Part shown: one piece after another, positions 1-9,046 of the stretch
How positions within the stretch are numbered: the first letter of the stretch is position 1
Layout of the letters: the number at the start of each line of letters is the position of its first letter
Source of the DNA: Actinokineospora pegani
Lineage (GTDB): Bacteria > Actinomycetota > Actinomycetes > Mycobacteriales > Pseudonocardiaceae
DNA length: 64,000 bases
Assembly (NCBI RefSeq): GCF_009745975.1
Contig: NZ_WHOL01000113.1
Location: forward strand, 1 to 64,000
Direction: 5' to 3'
Translations under genes and position numbers: made by a program
Notes under the pieces: generated by a model
The model's database searches: none
What the model was told of the DNA's origin: nothing
What the model saw: the letters and a program-made list of their open reading frames with translations, nothing else

Positions 1-154
1 ATCTCTCCCGCCACCCGCCCCCTCGTCCCCGCCCGGCATCGTTCCCGGCTCGGGTGGGCGGGTGCCGGTGCGGAGTGGGCTGAGTGCTCGAGCTTGATCT
101 CTCCCGCCACCCGCCCCCTCGTCCCCGCCCGGCATCGTTCCCGGCTCGGGTGGG
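1..154. repeat. 58-bp perfect direct repeat, two copies
   Basis: Bases 1-58 recur exactly at 97-154, a 96-bp period, ending 28 bp before the radA start. The unit is C-rich (starts ATCTCTCCCGCC, ends GGCTCGGGTGGG). The first copy begins at the window edge, so the array may continue to the left. The spacer 59-96 is not repeated inside the window. No function is evident; it could be a tandem repeat or a duplicated promoter or upstream gene end. Confidence 0.9.
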
Positions 155-182
155 TGTCGGTGGTCGGCCGTAGGTTGACGGC

Positions 183-1559
183 GTGGCTGTGACCAAGACC
201 CCGAAGTCGTCCTACCGCTGTGCCGAGTGCGGGCACGGTGTGGCCAAGTGGTTCGGCCGCTGCCCGGAGTGCCAGGCGTGGGGGACGCTGGAAGAGGTCG
301 GCGCCCCGCGACCCGGGCTGGCCAGGGTCGCGGCCGGGGCGCCGTCCGCCCCGGCGCGGCCGATCAACGAGGTCGACGTCGAGGCCGCGCGGGCGGTCCG
401 GACCGGTGTCTCGGAACTGGACCGGGTGCTCGGCGGCGGTGTCGTGCCGGGGGCGGTGGTGCTGCTCGCCGGTGAGCCCGGCGTCGGCAAGTCCACGCTG
501 CTGCTCGAGGTCGCGCACCGCTGGGCCGAGGTCGTGACCAACGGGCCCACCCTGTACGTGACCGGCGAGGAGTCGGCGGGCCAGGTCCGCCTGCGCGCCG
601 AGCGCACCGGGAACGTGCACCCGGAGATGTTCCTGGCCGCCGAGAGCGACCTGTCGGCCGTCCTCGGCCACGTCGACGCGGTCAAGCCGGGCCTGCTCGT
701 GGTCGACTCGGTGCAGACGATGGCCTCGCCCGCCGTCGACGGGGCCGCGGGCGGTGTGACCCAGGTGCGCGCGGTGACCGCCGGGCTGGTCTCGCTGGCC
801 AAGGAGCGCGCGCTGCCGGTGCTGCTGGTCGGCCACGTCACCAAGGAGGGCTCCATCGCGGGCCCGCGCGTCCTGGAGCACCTGGTCGACGTCGTCCTGC
901 ACTTCGAGGGCGACCGCCACTCCTCGCTGCGGATGCTGCGCGGGATCAAGAACCGGTTCGGCGCCGCCGACGAGGTGGGCTGCTTCGAACTCGTCGAGGG
1001 CGGCATCGTCGGCGTCCCCGACCCCTCCGGGCTGTTCCTCAACAAGCGCGAGACCGGCGTCGCGGGCACCGCCGTCACCGTCGCCGTCGAGGGCAAGCGC
1101 CCGCTGCTCGGCGAGGTCCAGGCCCTGGTCTCCCGCTCCCACCTCGGCACCCCCCGCCGCGCCGTCAGCGGCCTCGACTCCGCCCGCGTCTCCATGATCA
1201 TCGCCGTCCTGGAGCGCAGGGGCGGCATCCGCTTGGGCGACTCCGACATCTACACCGCGACCGTCGGCGGCATGAAGATCCCGGAACCCGCCGCGGACCT
1301 GGCGGTCGCCCTGGCCGTGGCCACCGCCGCCCGCGACGTCGCGCTGCCCCCGGACCTCGTGGTGCTCGGCGAGGTGGGCCTGGCGGGCGAGGTCCGCCGC
1401 GTCACCGGGGTCCGCACCCGCCTGGCCGAGGCGATGCGGCTGGGCTTCAGCAAGGCCCTGGTGCCCGCGGATTCCGGGGACCACCCGCCGGGGATGCAGG
1501 TCCGAGAGGTGGCGGACCTGGCCACGGCGATGAACAACCTGGCGGTACTCAGGTCCTAA
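183..1559 (+). CDS. radA: DNA repair protein RadA (Sms)
   Basis: RadA is a RecA-like ATPase that processes recombination intermediates and promotes branch migration. The 458-aa protein has the usual length and order: an N-terminal C4 zinc finger (C13, C16, C27, C30), a Walker A motif GEPGVGKS near residue 97, the RadA signature KNRFG near residue 257, and a C-terminal Lon-protease-like domain. The GTG start at 183 sits just before the zinc finger, which fixes the N-terminus. Neighbouring genes are on the opposite strand and a strong hairpin follows, so it looks monocistronic. Confidence 0.96.
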   Translation: MAVTKTPKSSYRCAECGHGVAKWFGRCPECQAWGTLEEVGAPRPGLARVAAGAPSAPARPINEVDVEAARAVRTGVSELDRVLGGGVVPGAVVLLAGEPGVGKSTLLLEVAHRWAEVVTNGPTLYVTGEESAGQVRLRAERTGNVHPEMFLAAESDLSAVLGHVDAVKPGLLVVDSVQTMASPAVDGAAGGVTQVRAVTAGLVSLAKERALPVLLVGHVTKEGSIAGPRVLEHLVDVVLHFEGDRHSSLRMLRGIKNRFGAADEVGCFELVEGGIVGVPDPSGLFLNKRETGVAGTAVTVAVEGKRPLLGEVQALVSRSHLGTPRRAVSGLDSARVSMIIAVLERRGGIRLGDSDIYTATVGGMKIPEPAADLAVALAVATAARDVALPPDLVVLGEVGLAGEVRRVTGVRTRLAEAMRLGFSKALVPADSGDHPPGMQVREVADLATAMNNLAVLRS

Positions 1560-1575
1560 GAGGACACAAACCGCT

Positions 1576-1616
1576 CGGTCCCTCCTCCCGGGGCAGCACC
1601 CTGGGAGGAGGGACCG
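1576..1616. terminator. bidirectional hairpin between radA and the trehalose genes
   Basis: A perfect 14-bp inverted repeat (CGGTCCCTCCTCCC at 1576-1589, complement at 1603-1616) lies in the 63-bp gap between convergent genes. There is no U-tract, as is common for actinobacterial terminators. It would serve both radA and the leftward trehalose operon. Confidence 0.75.
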
Positions 1617-1622
1617 CGGCGG

Positions 1623-4157
1623 TCAGTTGGACAGCAACTGGGCGCAGCGGATCAGGCCCAGGTGCGAGTACGCCTGCGGGTGGTTGCCCAGCGAGCGCTC
1701 CGCGATCGGGTCGTACTCCTCCGGCAGCAGGCCCGTCGGCCCCGCCGCGTCGACGATCTGGGCGAAGAGGTCCTCGGCCTCCGGGCGGCGACCCGTCAGC
1801 AGGTAGGCCTCGATCATCCAGGCGGCGCAGAGGTGGAAGCCGCCCTCGTCGCCGGGGAGGCCGTCGTCGCGGTGGTAGCGGTAGACGGTGGAGCCGGTGC
1901 GCAGTTCGGCCTCGGTGGCGGTGACCGTCGAGACGAAGCGGGGGTCGGTGGGGTCGATGAGGCCGACCATGCCGATCAGCAGGGTGGCGGCGTCGAGGTC
2001 GGTGCCGTCGTAGGCGGTGGTGAACGACTTGATCTCGTCGTTCCAGCCGTTGGTCAGCACGTCCTCGGCGATCTGGGCGCGCAGCGGCTCCCAGGACGGC
2101 TCGAACTCGCGGCCGTAGGCCTCGCCGAGCTTGATCGCGCGGTCGATCGTCAGCCAGCACATGACCTTGGAGTACACGTGGTGGCGCGGGCGGTGCCGCT
2201 CCTCCCAGATGCCGTGGTCGGGCTCGTGCCAGCGGCGGGAGACGGCCTCGGTCATCGCGCACACCATCGCCCAGTCGCCGTCGGTGAGCGAGCCGCGCGC
2301 CTCGGACAGGGCCATCACCAGGTCGACGACCGGGCCGAACACGTCGAGCTGGACCTGCTGGTTGGCCAGGTTGCCGACGCGGACCGGCCGCGACCCGGCG
2401 TAACCGGGCAGCGTGTCGATCACGGCCTCCGGGCCCAGGGTGGTGCCCGCGATCGTGTACAGCGGGTGCAGCCGCTCCGGCCCGGCCACGGTCTCCAGGA
2501 CGCCGTGCACCCAGCCCAGGAACGCCTCCGCCTCCGCGGTCGAGCCCAGCGACACCAGGGCCTTGGCGGTCATCGACGCGTCGCGCAGCCAGCAGTAGCG
2601 GTAGTCCCAGTTGCGGACGCCGCCGATCTCCTCCGGCAGCGACGTCGTGGCCGCGGCCATGATCGCGCCGGTCTCGCTGTGGCAGAGCCCGCGCAGGGTG
2701 AGCGCGGAGCGGGCCACCAGCTCCTTCTCCACCGGCGGCAGCACCAGCGTGTCCAGCCACTGCGACCAGTACCCGCCCGCGCGCGCCTTGCGCTCGGCCT
2801 CGGCCAGCGGGTGCGGCGACAGGTCGGCGGTGCCGCAGCGCAGTTCCAGCTCCACCGGCCGCTCCGGGGACAGCCGGATGACCGCGCGGGCGGTGTCCCA
2901 CATGCCGTCGGAGACGATCTCCCAGGTCACACCGGGGGAGCGCAGCGCGATCGGGTCCGAGGTGCCCAGCACCCGGATGCCGTCCTCGGCGGCCTCCAGC
3001 CGGACCTGCACCTGCCCGAACTCCGGGCGCGGGGCGAACTCGACGACGACCGACGAGGTGCCGGTGAGCACCCGGGTCAGCTCGGTGCGGTACTCGGCGG
3101 AGTCGTGGTCGAGGTAGTCGGTGACCAGCAGGCCCGACCAGCGGGTCTCCACCGTCATGGTGCCCGGCAGGTAGCGCTGGCCCAGCGGCAGGCCGCCCTT
3201 CTCCGGGGTCACCGAGAAGTGGCCCGCGGTCAGGCCGCCGAGCAGGTCGGCGAACACCGCGGCCGAGTCCGGCTCCGGGTGGCACAGCCAGGTCAGGCGG
3301 GCGTCCGGGGTGACCAGGGCGACCGACCGCTCGTTGGCCAGCATCGACAGCCGCTCGATCGGCACGGCCTGCTCGCCGTAGAGCCAGTTGCGCCGCTCCT
3401 CCAGCAGGAACGCCAGCATCGTGGAGACCGAGGTCGGGTCGTCGATGCGGTACCCGGCCAGGGTGGCGCCGTCGCCGACCTTGACGCCCAGGTCCGGGCC
3501 GGAGAGCCGGGCGAAGGCCTTCTCGTCGGTCACGTCGTCGCCGACGAACACCGCGGCGGTCGCGCCGACCTGGTGGCGCAGCACGTCGAGCGCGTGGCCC
3601 TTGTCGGTCTGCACCACGGCCAGCTCGACCACGGCCTTGCCCTCGGTGACCTCGACGCCGTCCCAGGCGCACGGACCCGACCGGACGAGGTCGAGCACGC
3701 GCGCGGCGGTGGCCTCGTCGGCCCGGCGCACGTGCACGGCGATGCTGGCGGGCTTGACCTCGAGCTGCACGCCTGCCGCGCCGTCGACGAGCTTGTCCAG
3801 CTCGGCCTCGACGCGCTGGTGCAGCGCGCGGGCGCCCGCGTCGAGCGCGTGCACGAAGCCCACGTCGAACTCCGAACCGTGGCTGCCGACCAGGTGCACC
3901 TCGGAGGGCAGCCGCGACAGCGTCGCCAGGTCGCGCAGCGCCCGCCCGGAGATCACCGCCGTCGTGGTCTCGTGCAGACCGGCCAGCGAGCGCAGCGCCC
4001 CCACCGACTCGGTGTGCGGGCGCGCCTTCTCAGGGTCTTCCACGATCGGGGCAAGGGTGCCGTCGTAGTCACAGGCGACCAGCAGGCGCGGGGTGCGCGC
4101 GAGCTGAACGATCGCCCGGCGGAGGTCGGCGGGGAGGGCCTCGGCGGTCAACGCCAT
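1623..4157 (-). CDS. otsB: trehalose-6-phosphate phosphatase fused to GH15 family glycosidase
   Basis: An 844-aa two-domain protein. Residues about 1-250 are a HAD trehalose-phosphatase with motif I CDYDGTLAPI, the SGR motif and GDDVTDE, converting trehalose-6-phosphate to trehalose. Residues about 260-844 are a glycoside hydrolase family 15 domain with the (alpha/alpha)6 signature NWDYRYCWLRDAS. GH15 includes glucoamylases and actinobacterial trehalases, so the second half may cleave trehalose or another alpha-glucan; which one is inference. It follows otsA by 36 bp on the same strand and is probably co-transcribed. The fusion puts a trehalose-forming and a possibly trehalose-degrading activity in one chain. 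Confidence 0.9.
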   Translation of the reverse strand: MALTAEALPADLRRAIVQLARTPRLLVACDYDGTLAPIVEDPEKARPHTESVGALRSLAGLHETTTAVISGRALRDLATLSRLPSEVHLVGSHGSEFDVGFVHALDAGARALHQRVEAELDKLVDGAAGVQLEVKPASIAVHVRRADEATAARVLDLVRSGPCAWDGVEVTEGKAVVELAVVQTDKGHALDVLRHQVGATAAVFVGDDVTDEKAFARLSGPDLGVKVGDGATLAGYRIDDPTSVSTMLAFLLEERRNWLYGEQAVPIERLSMLANERSVALVTPDARLTWLCHPEPDSAAVFADLLGGLTAGHFSVTPEKGGLPLGQRYLPGTMTVETRWSGLLVTDYLDHDSAEYRTELTRVLTGTSSVVVEFAPRPEFGQVQVRLEAAEDGIRVLGTSDPIALRSPGVTWEIVSDGMWDTARAVIRLSPERPVELELRCGTADLSPHPLAEAERKARAGGYWSQWLDTLVLPPVEKELVARSALTLRGLCHSETGAIMAAATTSLPEEIGGVRNWDYRYCWLRDASMTAKALVSLGSTAEAEAFLGWVHGVLETVAGPERLHPLYTIAGTTLGPEAVIDTLPGYAGSRPVRVGNLANQQVQLDVFGPVVDLVMALSEARGSLTDGDWAMVCAMTEAVSRRWHEPDHGIWEERHRPRHHVYSKVMCWLTIDRAIKLGEAYGREFEPSWEPLRAQIAEDVLTNGWNDEIKSFTTAYDGTDLDAATLLIGMVGLIDPTDPRFVSTVTATEAELRTGSTVYRYHRDDGLPGDEGGFHLCAAWMIEAYLLTGRRPEAEDLFAQIVDAAGPTGLLPEEYDPIAERSLGNHPQAYSHLGLIRCAQLLSN

Positions 4158-4193
4158 CTCCTTGGGGACATCGGTGTCAGGTGGACGGGCGCG

Positions 4194-5639
4194 CTAGTGG
4201 CCATGCTCCGGGTCCAGTGCGTCCAGGAACGAGCGCGCCCACCGGTCGACGTCGTGGGTCAGCACTTGTCGCCGCAGCGCGCGCATCCTACGGCGACCCT
4301 CGGCTGGATCGATCGTGAGGGCGGCGAGCATGGCTTTCTTGACACCGTCAAGATCGTGCGGGTTCACCAGGAAGCTGCTGGTCAGTTCCGCGGCCGCACC
4401 AGCGAACTCGCTGAGCACCAGGGCGCCGCCGAGGTCGTGGCGGCAGGCGACGTACTCCTTGCACACCAGGTTCATCCCATCGCGCACCGGCGTCACGAGC
4501 ATGACGTCGGCCGCGGCGAAGAACGCCGCGAGCTCCGCGCGGCCCACCGATTGGTGCAGGTAGTGCACGACCGGACGCCCCACCCGGCCGAACTCGCCGT
4601 TGATCCGGCTGACGATCTGCTCGATCTCGCCGCGCATCCGCTGGTAGTGCTCGACCCGCTCGCGGCTGGGGGTGGCCAACTGCACCATCGCGACCTCGGA
4701 CGGGTCGATCCGGCCCTCCTGCAACAGCTCCTGCAGCGCGAAGAGCCTGCGATCGATCCCCTTGGTGTAATCCAGCCGGTCCACGCCGAGGATGATCTTC
4801 TTGGGGTTGCCGAGGTCCTGCCGGACCTGCTGGGTGCGCGCGATCGTCTCCTTCTTGCGCGCCAGGGAGTCCAGCCCGGCCGAGTCGATCGAGATCGGGA
4901 ACGCGCCGACCCGCACCGCGCGGTCGTCGAGCTGGATCACACCGGGCCGGGTGCGCACGCCGACCGCGCCCCTGGACGGCTCCAGGCCGAGCAGCCGCCT
5001 GGCCAGCCAGAGGAAGTTCTGCGCGCCACCGGGCCGGTGGAAGCCGACCAGGTCCGCGCCGAGCAGGCCGCGCACGATCTCCGCGCGCCAGGGGAGCTGC
5101 ATGAACAGCTCGGTCGGCGGGAACGGTATGTGCAGGAAGAAGCCGATGCGCAGGTCGGGGCGCAGCTCGCGCAGCATCGAGGGCACCAGTTGGAGCTGGT
5201 AGTCCTGGATCCACACCGTGGCGCCCTGGGCCGCGACCTTCGCGCACGCCTCGGCGAACCGGTGGTTGACCTTGACGTAGGCCTCCCACCAGCTCCGGTC
5301 GAACACCGGCGTGGCGACGACGTCGTGGTAGAGCGGCCACAGGGTTCCGTTGGAGAAGCCCTCGTAGTAGTCGCGCACCTCGGTCGCGCTGAGGGCGACC
5401 GGGTGCAGCCGCATCCCGTCCTCGACCAGCTCGTCGAGCTCCACGTCCGCCACGCCCGGCCAGCCCACCCAGGCCCCGCTGTGGCTGCGCAGGAACGGGG
5501 CCAGCGCGCTGACCAGGCCACCGGGGCTGTGCTTCCACCGCTGCGTCCCGTCGGGCAGCCGTTCCAGGTCGACGGGGAGGCGGTTGGCGGCGACGATGAA
5601 GTCCGCGCCGTCGGTTCCGGCGCCGTTTGCGCTGCTCAC
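4194..5639 (-). CDS. otsA: trehalose-6-phosphate synthase (GT20)
   Basis: A 481-aa glycosyltransferase family 20 enzyme that joins a nucleotide-activated glucose to glucose-6-phosphate to make trehalose-6-phosphate. Visible marks are the N-terminal AANRLPVDL, the segment [22 protein letters not shown] that begins the C-terminal Rossmann domain, and the acceptor/donor motif [13 protein letters not shown]. Length is normal. The downstream gene supplies the phosphatase, so the pair is a complete OtsAB route to the compatible solute trehalose. The window also carries ectoine genes, indicating broad osmoprotection. Confidence 0.96.
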   Translation of the reverse strand: MSSANGAGTDGADFIVAANRLPVDLERLPDGTQRWKHSPGGLVSALAPFLRSHSGAWVGWPGVADVELDELVEDGMRLHPVALSATEVRDYYEGFSNGTLWPLYHDVVATPVFDRSWWEAYVKVNHRFAEACAKVAAQGATVWIQDYQLQLVPSMLRELRPDLRIGFFLHIPFPPTELFMQLPWRAEIVRGLLGADLVGFHRPGGAQNFLWLARRLLGLEPSRGAVGVRTRPGVIQLDDRAVRVGAFPISIDSAGLDSLARKKETIARTQQVRQDLGNPKKIILGVDRLDYTKGIDRRLFALQELLQEGRIDPSEVAMVQLATPSRERVEHYQRMRGEIEQIVSRINGEFGRVGRPVVHYLHQSVGRAELAAFFAAADVMLVTPVRDGMNLVCKEYVACRHDLGGALVLSEFAGAAAELTSSFLVNPHDLDGVKKAMLAALTIDPAEGRRRMRALRRQVLTHDVDRWARSFLDALDPEHGH

Positions 5640-5756
5640 GATGACCGAGCCTCCTGTCGAACCGGACCGGGTGGGGTCTTAGAGGCTAGTCGGCGCGCGC
5701 GGACCCCGCGTCCTGCGAGCGGGGACGGCGCTGCGTGCCATCTGTCACGTGGCCGC

Positions 5757-7244
5757 TCACTCCAGCCTGCGGCGCGTCGGGCGGAGGGGGCCGGACATGC
5801 GCGGGCCGGACAGCCTGCGCTCCAGCCTGCCCAGGCCCGACCGCACGGGCTGGGCCAGGTACTCGCCGAGGACCACGCCCGCGGCCAGCGCCAGCGCGAT
5901 GGCCGCGGCGATCATCAGCGTCGGCAGGCCGGACACGGTGCGCTCGACGGCCAGTTGGTAGAGCGCGCGGTAGGTGGTGATGCCGGGGAGCAGCGGCACC
6001 ATGCCCGACACCGCCACCACCAGCGGCGGCATCCGCAGCCGCCGCGAGATGACACCGCCACCGAAGCCGATGATGACCGCCGCCCCGGCCGAGGCCGCGA
6101 TCGGGCCCGCGCCGGTCAGCGACAGCGTCCCGTAGCCCGCCGCGCCGATGCCGCCCGCCAGCGCCGAGACCAGCAGCGCCTTGGGCGTGGCGTAGCTGGC
6201 CAGGCCGAAGCAGCCCGCCGCCGCCGCCCCCGCGAGCGCCTGCACCGGCAGCCGCACCGCGCTGGGCGGCAGCGGGTCGGCCAGCGGGGTGTACTGCATG
6301 CCCAGCGCGGTGGCGACGTTGAGCGCGAGCACCACACCCGCGATCAGCCCCGCCGTCATCATCGACACTTCCATGGTGCGGCCCGCGGCGGTGACGTTGT
6401 ACCCGGTGATGGCGTCCTGCACCGTCGACACGACCGACAACCCGGACAGCAGCACCGTGATCGCCGCGGCCACCAGCAGCGTCGGCCGGGCCGCGGGCAC
6501 CAGCCCGCTGACGAACAGCGCCAGCGCCCCACCGGTCGCCAGTGCCCCGCCGACCACCTGCTGGAAGAAGAAGGGGAGCGCGCGCTTGTTCAGCACTCGC
6601 CCCACCCGGTCCACCACAGCGGTGATCAGCCCCGCGAACACCGCCATCAGCGGCGCCCCGCCGATCAGGACGGTGATCGCCACCGCCATCCCGGCCCACG
6701 CCGCCGTCGCCACCCACCGCGGGTACGGGTGGTCGGCCGAGGTCAGCCCGTTCAGCTCGATCTGCGACTCCTCGGCGGTGATCCGCTGCCCGGTGATCTT
6801 CCGGACCAGCACCTCCACCGCCTGCAGCCGCGTGTAGTCCAACGACCTCGACCGCACCACGCGCACCGACGTGATCGGGGCCTCCTCGGTCCCGCGCCAG
6901 CAGGTCACCGTGATCGAGGTGTAGATGACGTCCACCTCGCAGTGCGGCAACCCGAAGGCCTCCGCCACCGCGATGATCGTCGCCGTGACGTCCGAGGCCC
7001 CCGCCCCCGACGTCATCTGCACCTCCCCGATCCGCAGCGCGAGGTCGAGGACGAAGTGCACGGTCCGCTCCGCGGGCAGCGCGGGCCCGATCACCACATC
7101 CGCGTCCAGCGGCGAGACCACGTCGGTCGGCGCATCGCCGTCCGCCCCGCCTGCCTTGCCGTACTCCCCGCTCCCCCCAGCCCCCACCCGCCAAGGCGCC
7201 ACCCGACCCCAGCGCCCGAATCGCAACCCCACTACGCCTCCCAT
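5757..7244 (-). CDS. threonine/serine exporter family (ThrE-like) membrane protein
   Basis: About 495 aa. Residues about 40-200 form the soluble ThrE N-terminal domain (segments such as RIGEVQMTSGAGASDVT and QAVEVLVRKITGQRI). About ten hydrophobic segments follow, covering the ThrE and ThrE_2 membrane regions (for example MVPLLPGITTYRALYQL). Family members export threonine or serine, as ThrE does in Corynebacterium; substrate here is unproven. The first 30 residues are poorly conserved-looking, so translation may begin further in. It lies upstream of otsA with a 117-bp gap. Confidence 0.85.
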   Translation of the reverse strand: MGGVVGLRFGRWGRVAPWRVGAGGSGEYGKAGGADGDAPTDVVSPLDADVVIGPALPAERTVHFVLDLALRIGEVQMTSGAGASDVTATIIAVAEAFGLPHCEVDVIYTSITVTCWRGTEEAPITSVRVVRSRSLDYTRLQAVEVLVRKITGQRITAEESQIELNGLTSADHPYPRWVATAAWAGMAVAITVLIGGAPLMAVFAGLITAVVDRVGRVLNKRALPFFFQQVVGGALATGGALALFVSGLVPAARPTLLVAAAITVLLSGLSVVSTVQDAITGYNVTAAGRTMEVSMMTAGLIAGVVLALNVATALGMQYTPLADPLPPSAVRLPVQALAGAAAAGCFGLASYATPKALLVSALAGGIGAAGYGTLSLTGAGPIAASAGAAVIIGFGGGVISRRLRMPPLVVAVSGMVPLLPGITTYRALYQLAVERTVSGLPTLMIAAAIALALAAGVVLGEYLAQPVRSGLGRLERRLSGPRMSGPLRPTRRRLE

Positions 7245-7363
7245 CCGCTCACCGATCGGGTGGTCTCACCACAGCTCCCCAACGACCGTGTCCGATCCCG
7301 GCCCGCCCCGCAACCTCGCTCCCACCTCGCTTAGGATGACCCTCGACACCCGGTGGGTGTCGT

Positions 7364-7436
7364 GCCGCTATAGCTCAATTGGCAGAGCACTCGCCTTGTA
7401 AGCGAAAGGTTCGGGGTTCAAGTCCCCGTAGCGGCT
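7364..7436 (+). tRNA. tRNA-Thr (anticodon UGU)
   Basis: A 73-nt cloverleaf. The acceptor GCCGCTA at 7364-7370 pairs with TAGCGGC at 7429-7435. The D arm is GCTC/GAGC. The anticodon loop CTTGTAA at 7395-7401 gives anticodon TGT at 7397-7399. The T arm is CGGGG-TTCAAGT-CCCCG. The discriminator base is U and CCA is not encoded. The outermost anticodon-stem pair is C-A. UGU reads threonine ACA codons. Confidence 0.96.
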
Positions 7437-7581
7437 CAATGCCTGCTCAGTCTCCTCCCACGACCAGCCCCGCTCCCAGGCCGAAATGCTCCTTTCGTCA
7501 CCGTCACCGCCGCGTGCGGGAGCAGTTCTTTAACGCTTCGCCACGACAACCAGGGCTCGGGTATCGCTGACCGGTCACGGT

Positions 7582-8382
7582 GTGCAACATTCCGTGTGTT
7601 CTGGCGAAGTGGTCGGCGGTCGTGTGGTGGAGGTTGGCGTGAGTGTTCCGGTCGTTCGGGTGGGGGCCGCTACTGATGTGGGGGCGGTGCGGGCTGCCAA
7701 CGAGGACGCGTTCCTGGTGACGGGGAGCGTGTTCGCGGTGGCCGACGGGATGGGCGGGCACGCGGCGGGGGACGTGGCCAGCGCGATGGCGGTGCAGGGC
7801 CTGCGCGGGCTCGACGCCGAGGTGGTGCGGCGGCCGGATGACGTGCGGGCTCGGTTGGTGCGGGTCAACGCCGACATCGTGGGGGCTTCGGTGCGCGATC
7901 CGGCGCAGGCCGGGATGGGCACCACCGTGACCGGGATCTGCCTGGTGGACTTCGCGGGGTCCGCGCACTGGGTGGTGTTCAACATCGGGGACTCGCGGGT
8001 CTACCGGTACGCCGGGGGCGCGTTGTCGCAGTTGACGACGGACCACTCGGAGGTGGCGGAGTTGATCGCGGCGGGGGAGTTGACCCCGGAGCAGGCGGCG
8101 GTGGACGTCCGGCGCAACGTGGTGACGCGGGCGCTGGGGTCGCACGTGGCGCCGGAGCCGGACCTGCTGGTGATCCCGCCGGGCGAGGGCGACCGGTTCC
8201 TGTTGTGCTCCGACGGGCTGACCGGGGAGGTGTCCGACGAGGTGATCGCCGAGGTGCTGGCGGGCGTGGCCGACCCGCAGGAGGCCGCCGAGCGCCTGGT
8301 GTCCGACGCCGTGGCGGCGGGAGGGCGGGACAACGTCACCGTCGTGGTGGTGGACCACGTCCCCGGGGCGGCGTCGGCCTGA
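7582..8382 (+). CDS. PP2C-family serine/threonine protein phosphatase
   Basis: A metal-dependent phosphatase of 240-266 aa. PP2C motifs are present in order: RAANEDAFLV, FAVADGMGGHAAGD (metal-binding Asp and Gly), GMGTTVTGI, NIGDSRVYRY, LTTDHS, VTRALGS, LLCSDGLTGEV and GGRDNVTVVVV. Soluble, with no membrane segment. The start is uncertain: GTG at 7582 gives an unconserved leader, and GTG at 7627 or 7639 fits the family better. It probably reverses Ser/Thr kinase signalling; two kinase genes lie about 37-40 kb away in this window. Confidence 0.9.
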   Translation: MQHSVCSGEVVGGRVVEVGVSVPVVRVGAATDVGAVRAANEDAFLVTGSVFAVADGMGGHAAGDVASAMAVQGLRGLDAEVVRRPDDVRARLVRVNADIVGASVRDPAQAGMGTTVTGICLVDFAGSAHWVVFNIGDSRVYRYAGGALSQLTTDHSEVAELIAAGELTPEQAAVDVRRNVVTRALGSHVAPEPDLLVIPPGEGDRFLLCSDGLTGEVSDEVIAEVLAGVADPQEAAERLVSDAVAAGGRDNVTVVVVDHVPGAASA

Positions 8383-9046
8383 GTCCGTCCACGGTGAACA
8401 GCACGCGAACCTGCGTGAGTTGACCGGGCCGTTATCGGGTTCGCGCAACATCTGACCCGCGCGGTGTGATTGACCGGGGTGACAAGCCGCGGTGGTCGTT
8501 CCGGACAGGGGAGACATCCTCGGGCTGGTGGCGGGCGACAACACCGACGCCTCCACCGTTCCCCCACCCAACCGCGTCCACCCCCCAGCTCCCGCCCGTC
8601 GTGGCCTTCATCCTCACCTGGATCGTCCTACCCCTGGCGATCACCGCCCTCGCCGGTGTCCTGGTAATCGCCTCGAAAGCCCTCCGCCGCAGCCGAAGGC
8701 GCACTCGGGGGACCTCCGTCGCCCGCGTCGCCGCAGGGTGGCGGGACATCCCCGACCGAGCCCGAGACCTGGGCAGGACAGTCCCCAAGGCCTCGCCCAC
8801 CCCGAACAAGCCCGCGCCCTCGACGACCACGCGGTCCTCCCCCGGCGACGCCACGGTATTCGGCAGACCACGCTGCGGAGACATTTTGGTCCACTGTGGA
8901 GTCATTCCGCCGCCGAATGGGCGTCCACACCGACCGCCTCGCCCGCCTGCGCTGCGAACCTTCCGCTAACCCAGGAACAGAGCCGCCCAGCAACGCCAGT
9001 GTTGAGCGGCGAACTGCCCCCGGGGCCGCCTTGGAAATCCCAGGCG
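8383..9046. other. 664-bp gap; one possible small membrane protein gene
   Basis: Between the phosphatase and the oxidoreductase there is one plausible reading frame, listed separately at 8466-8969. The first 80 bp (8383-8465) are relatively AT-balanced and may hold a promoter. No RNA gene or clear hairpin was recognised. Confidence 0.5.
8466..8969 (+). CDS. hypothetical protein with one transmembrane helix
   Basis: A 167-aa reading frame with one clear membrane helix near residues 45-70 (starting VVAFILTWIVLPLAITALAG), followed by an arginine-rich cytoplasmic stretch and a long Pro/Ser/Thr-rich tail. Third positions are GC-rich over the helix and the Arg-rich part but weaker at both ends. 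A start at GTG 8601 is possible, and the last 40 residues could be non-coding. No family recognised. It might equally be spurious. Confidence 0.35.
   Translation: MIDRGDKPRWSFRTGETSSGWWRATTPTPPPFPHPTASTPQLPPVVAFILTWIVLPLAITALAGVLVIASKALRRSRRRTRGTSVARVAAGWRDIPDRARDLGRTVPKASPTPNKPAPSTTTRSSPGDATVFGRPRCGDILVHCGVIPPPNGRPHRPPRPPALRTFR

Noticed and set aside
1662..7334. A very long open frame (about 1890 codons) on the + strand opposite the trehalose and ThrE genes
   Set aside because: It is antisense to three well-supported genes, and its translation is Arg/Gly/Gln/His-rich low-complexity sequence expected from GC-rich codon shadows.
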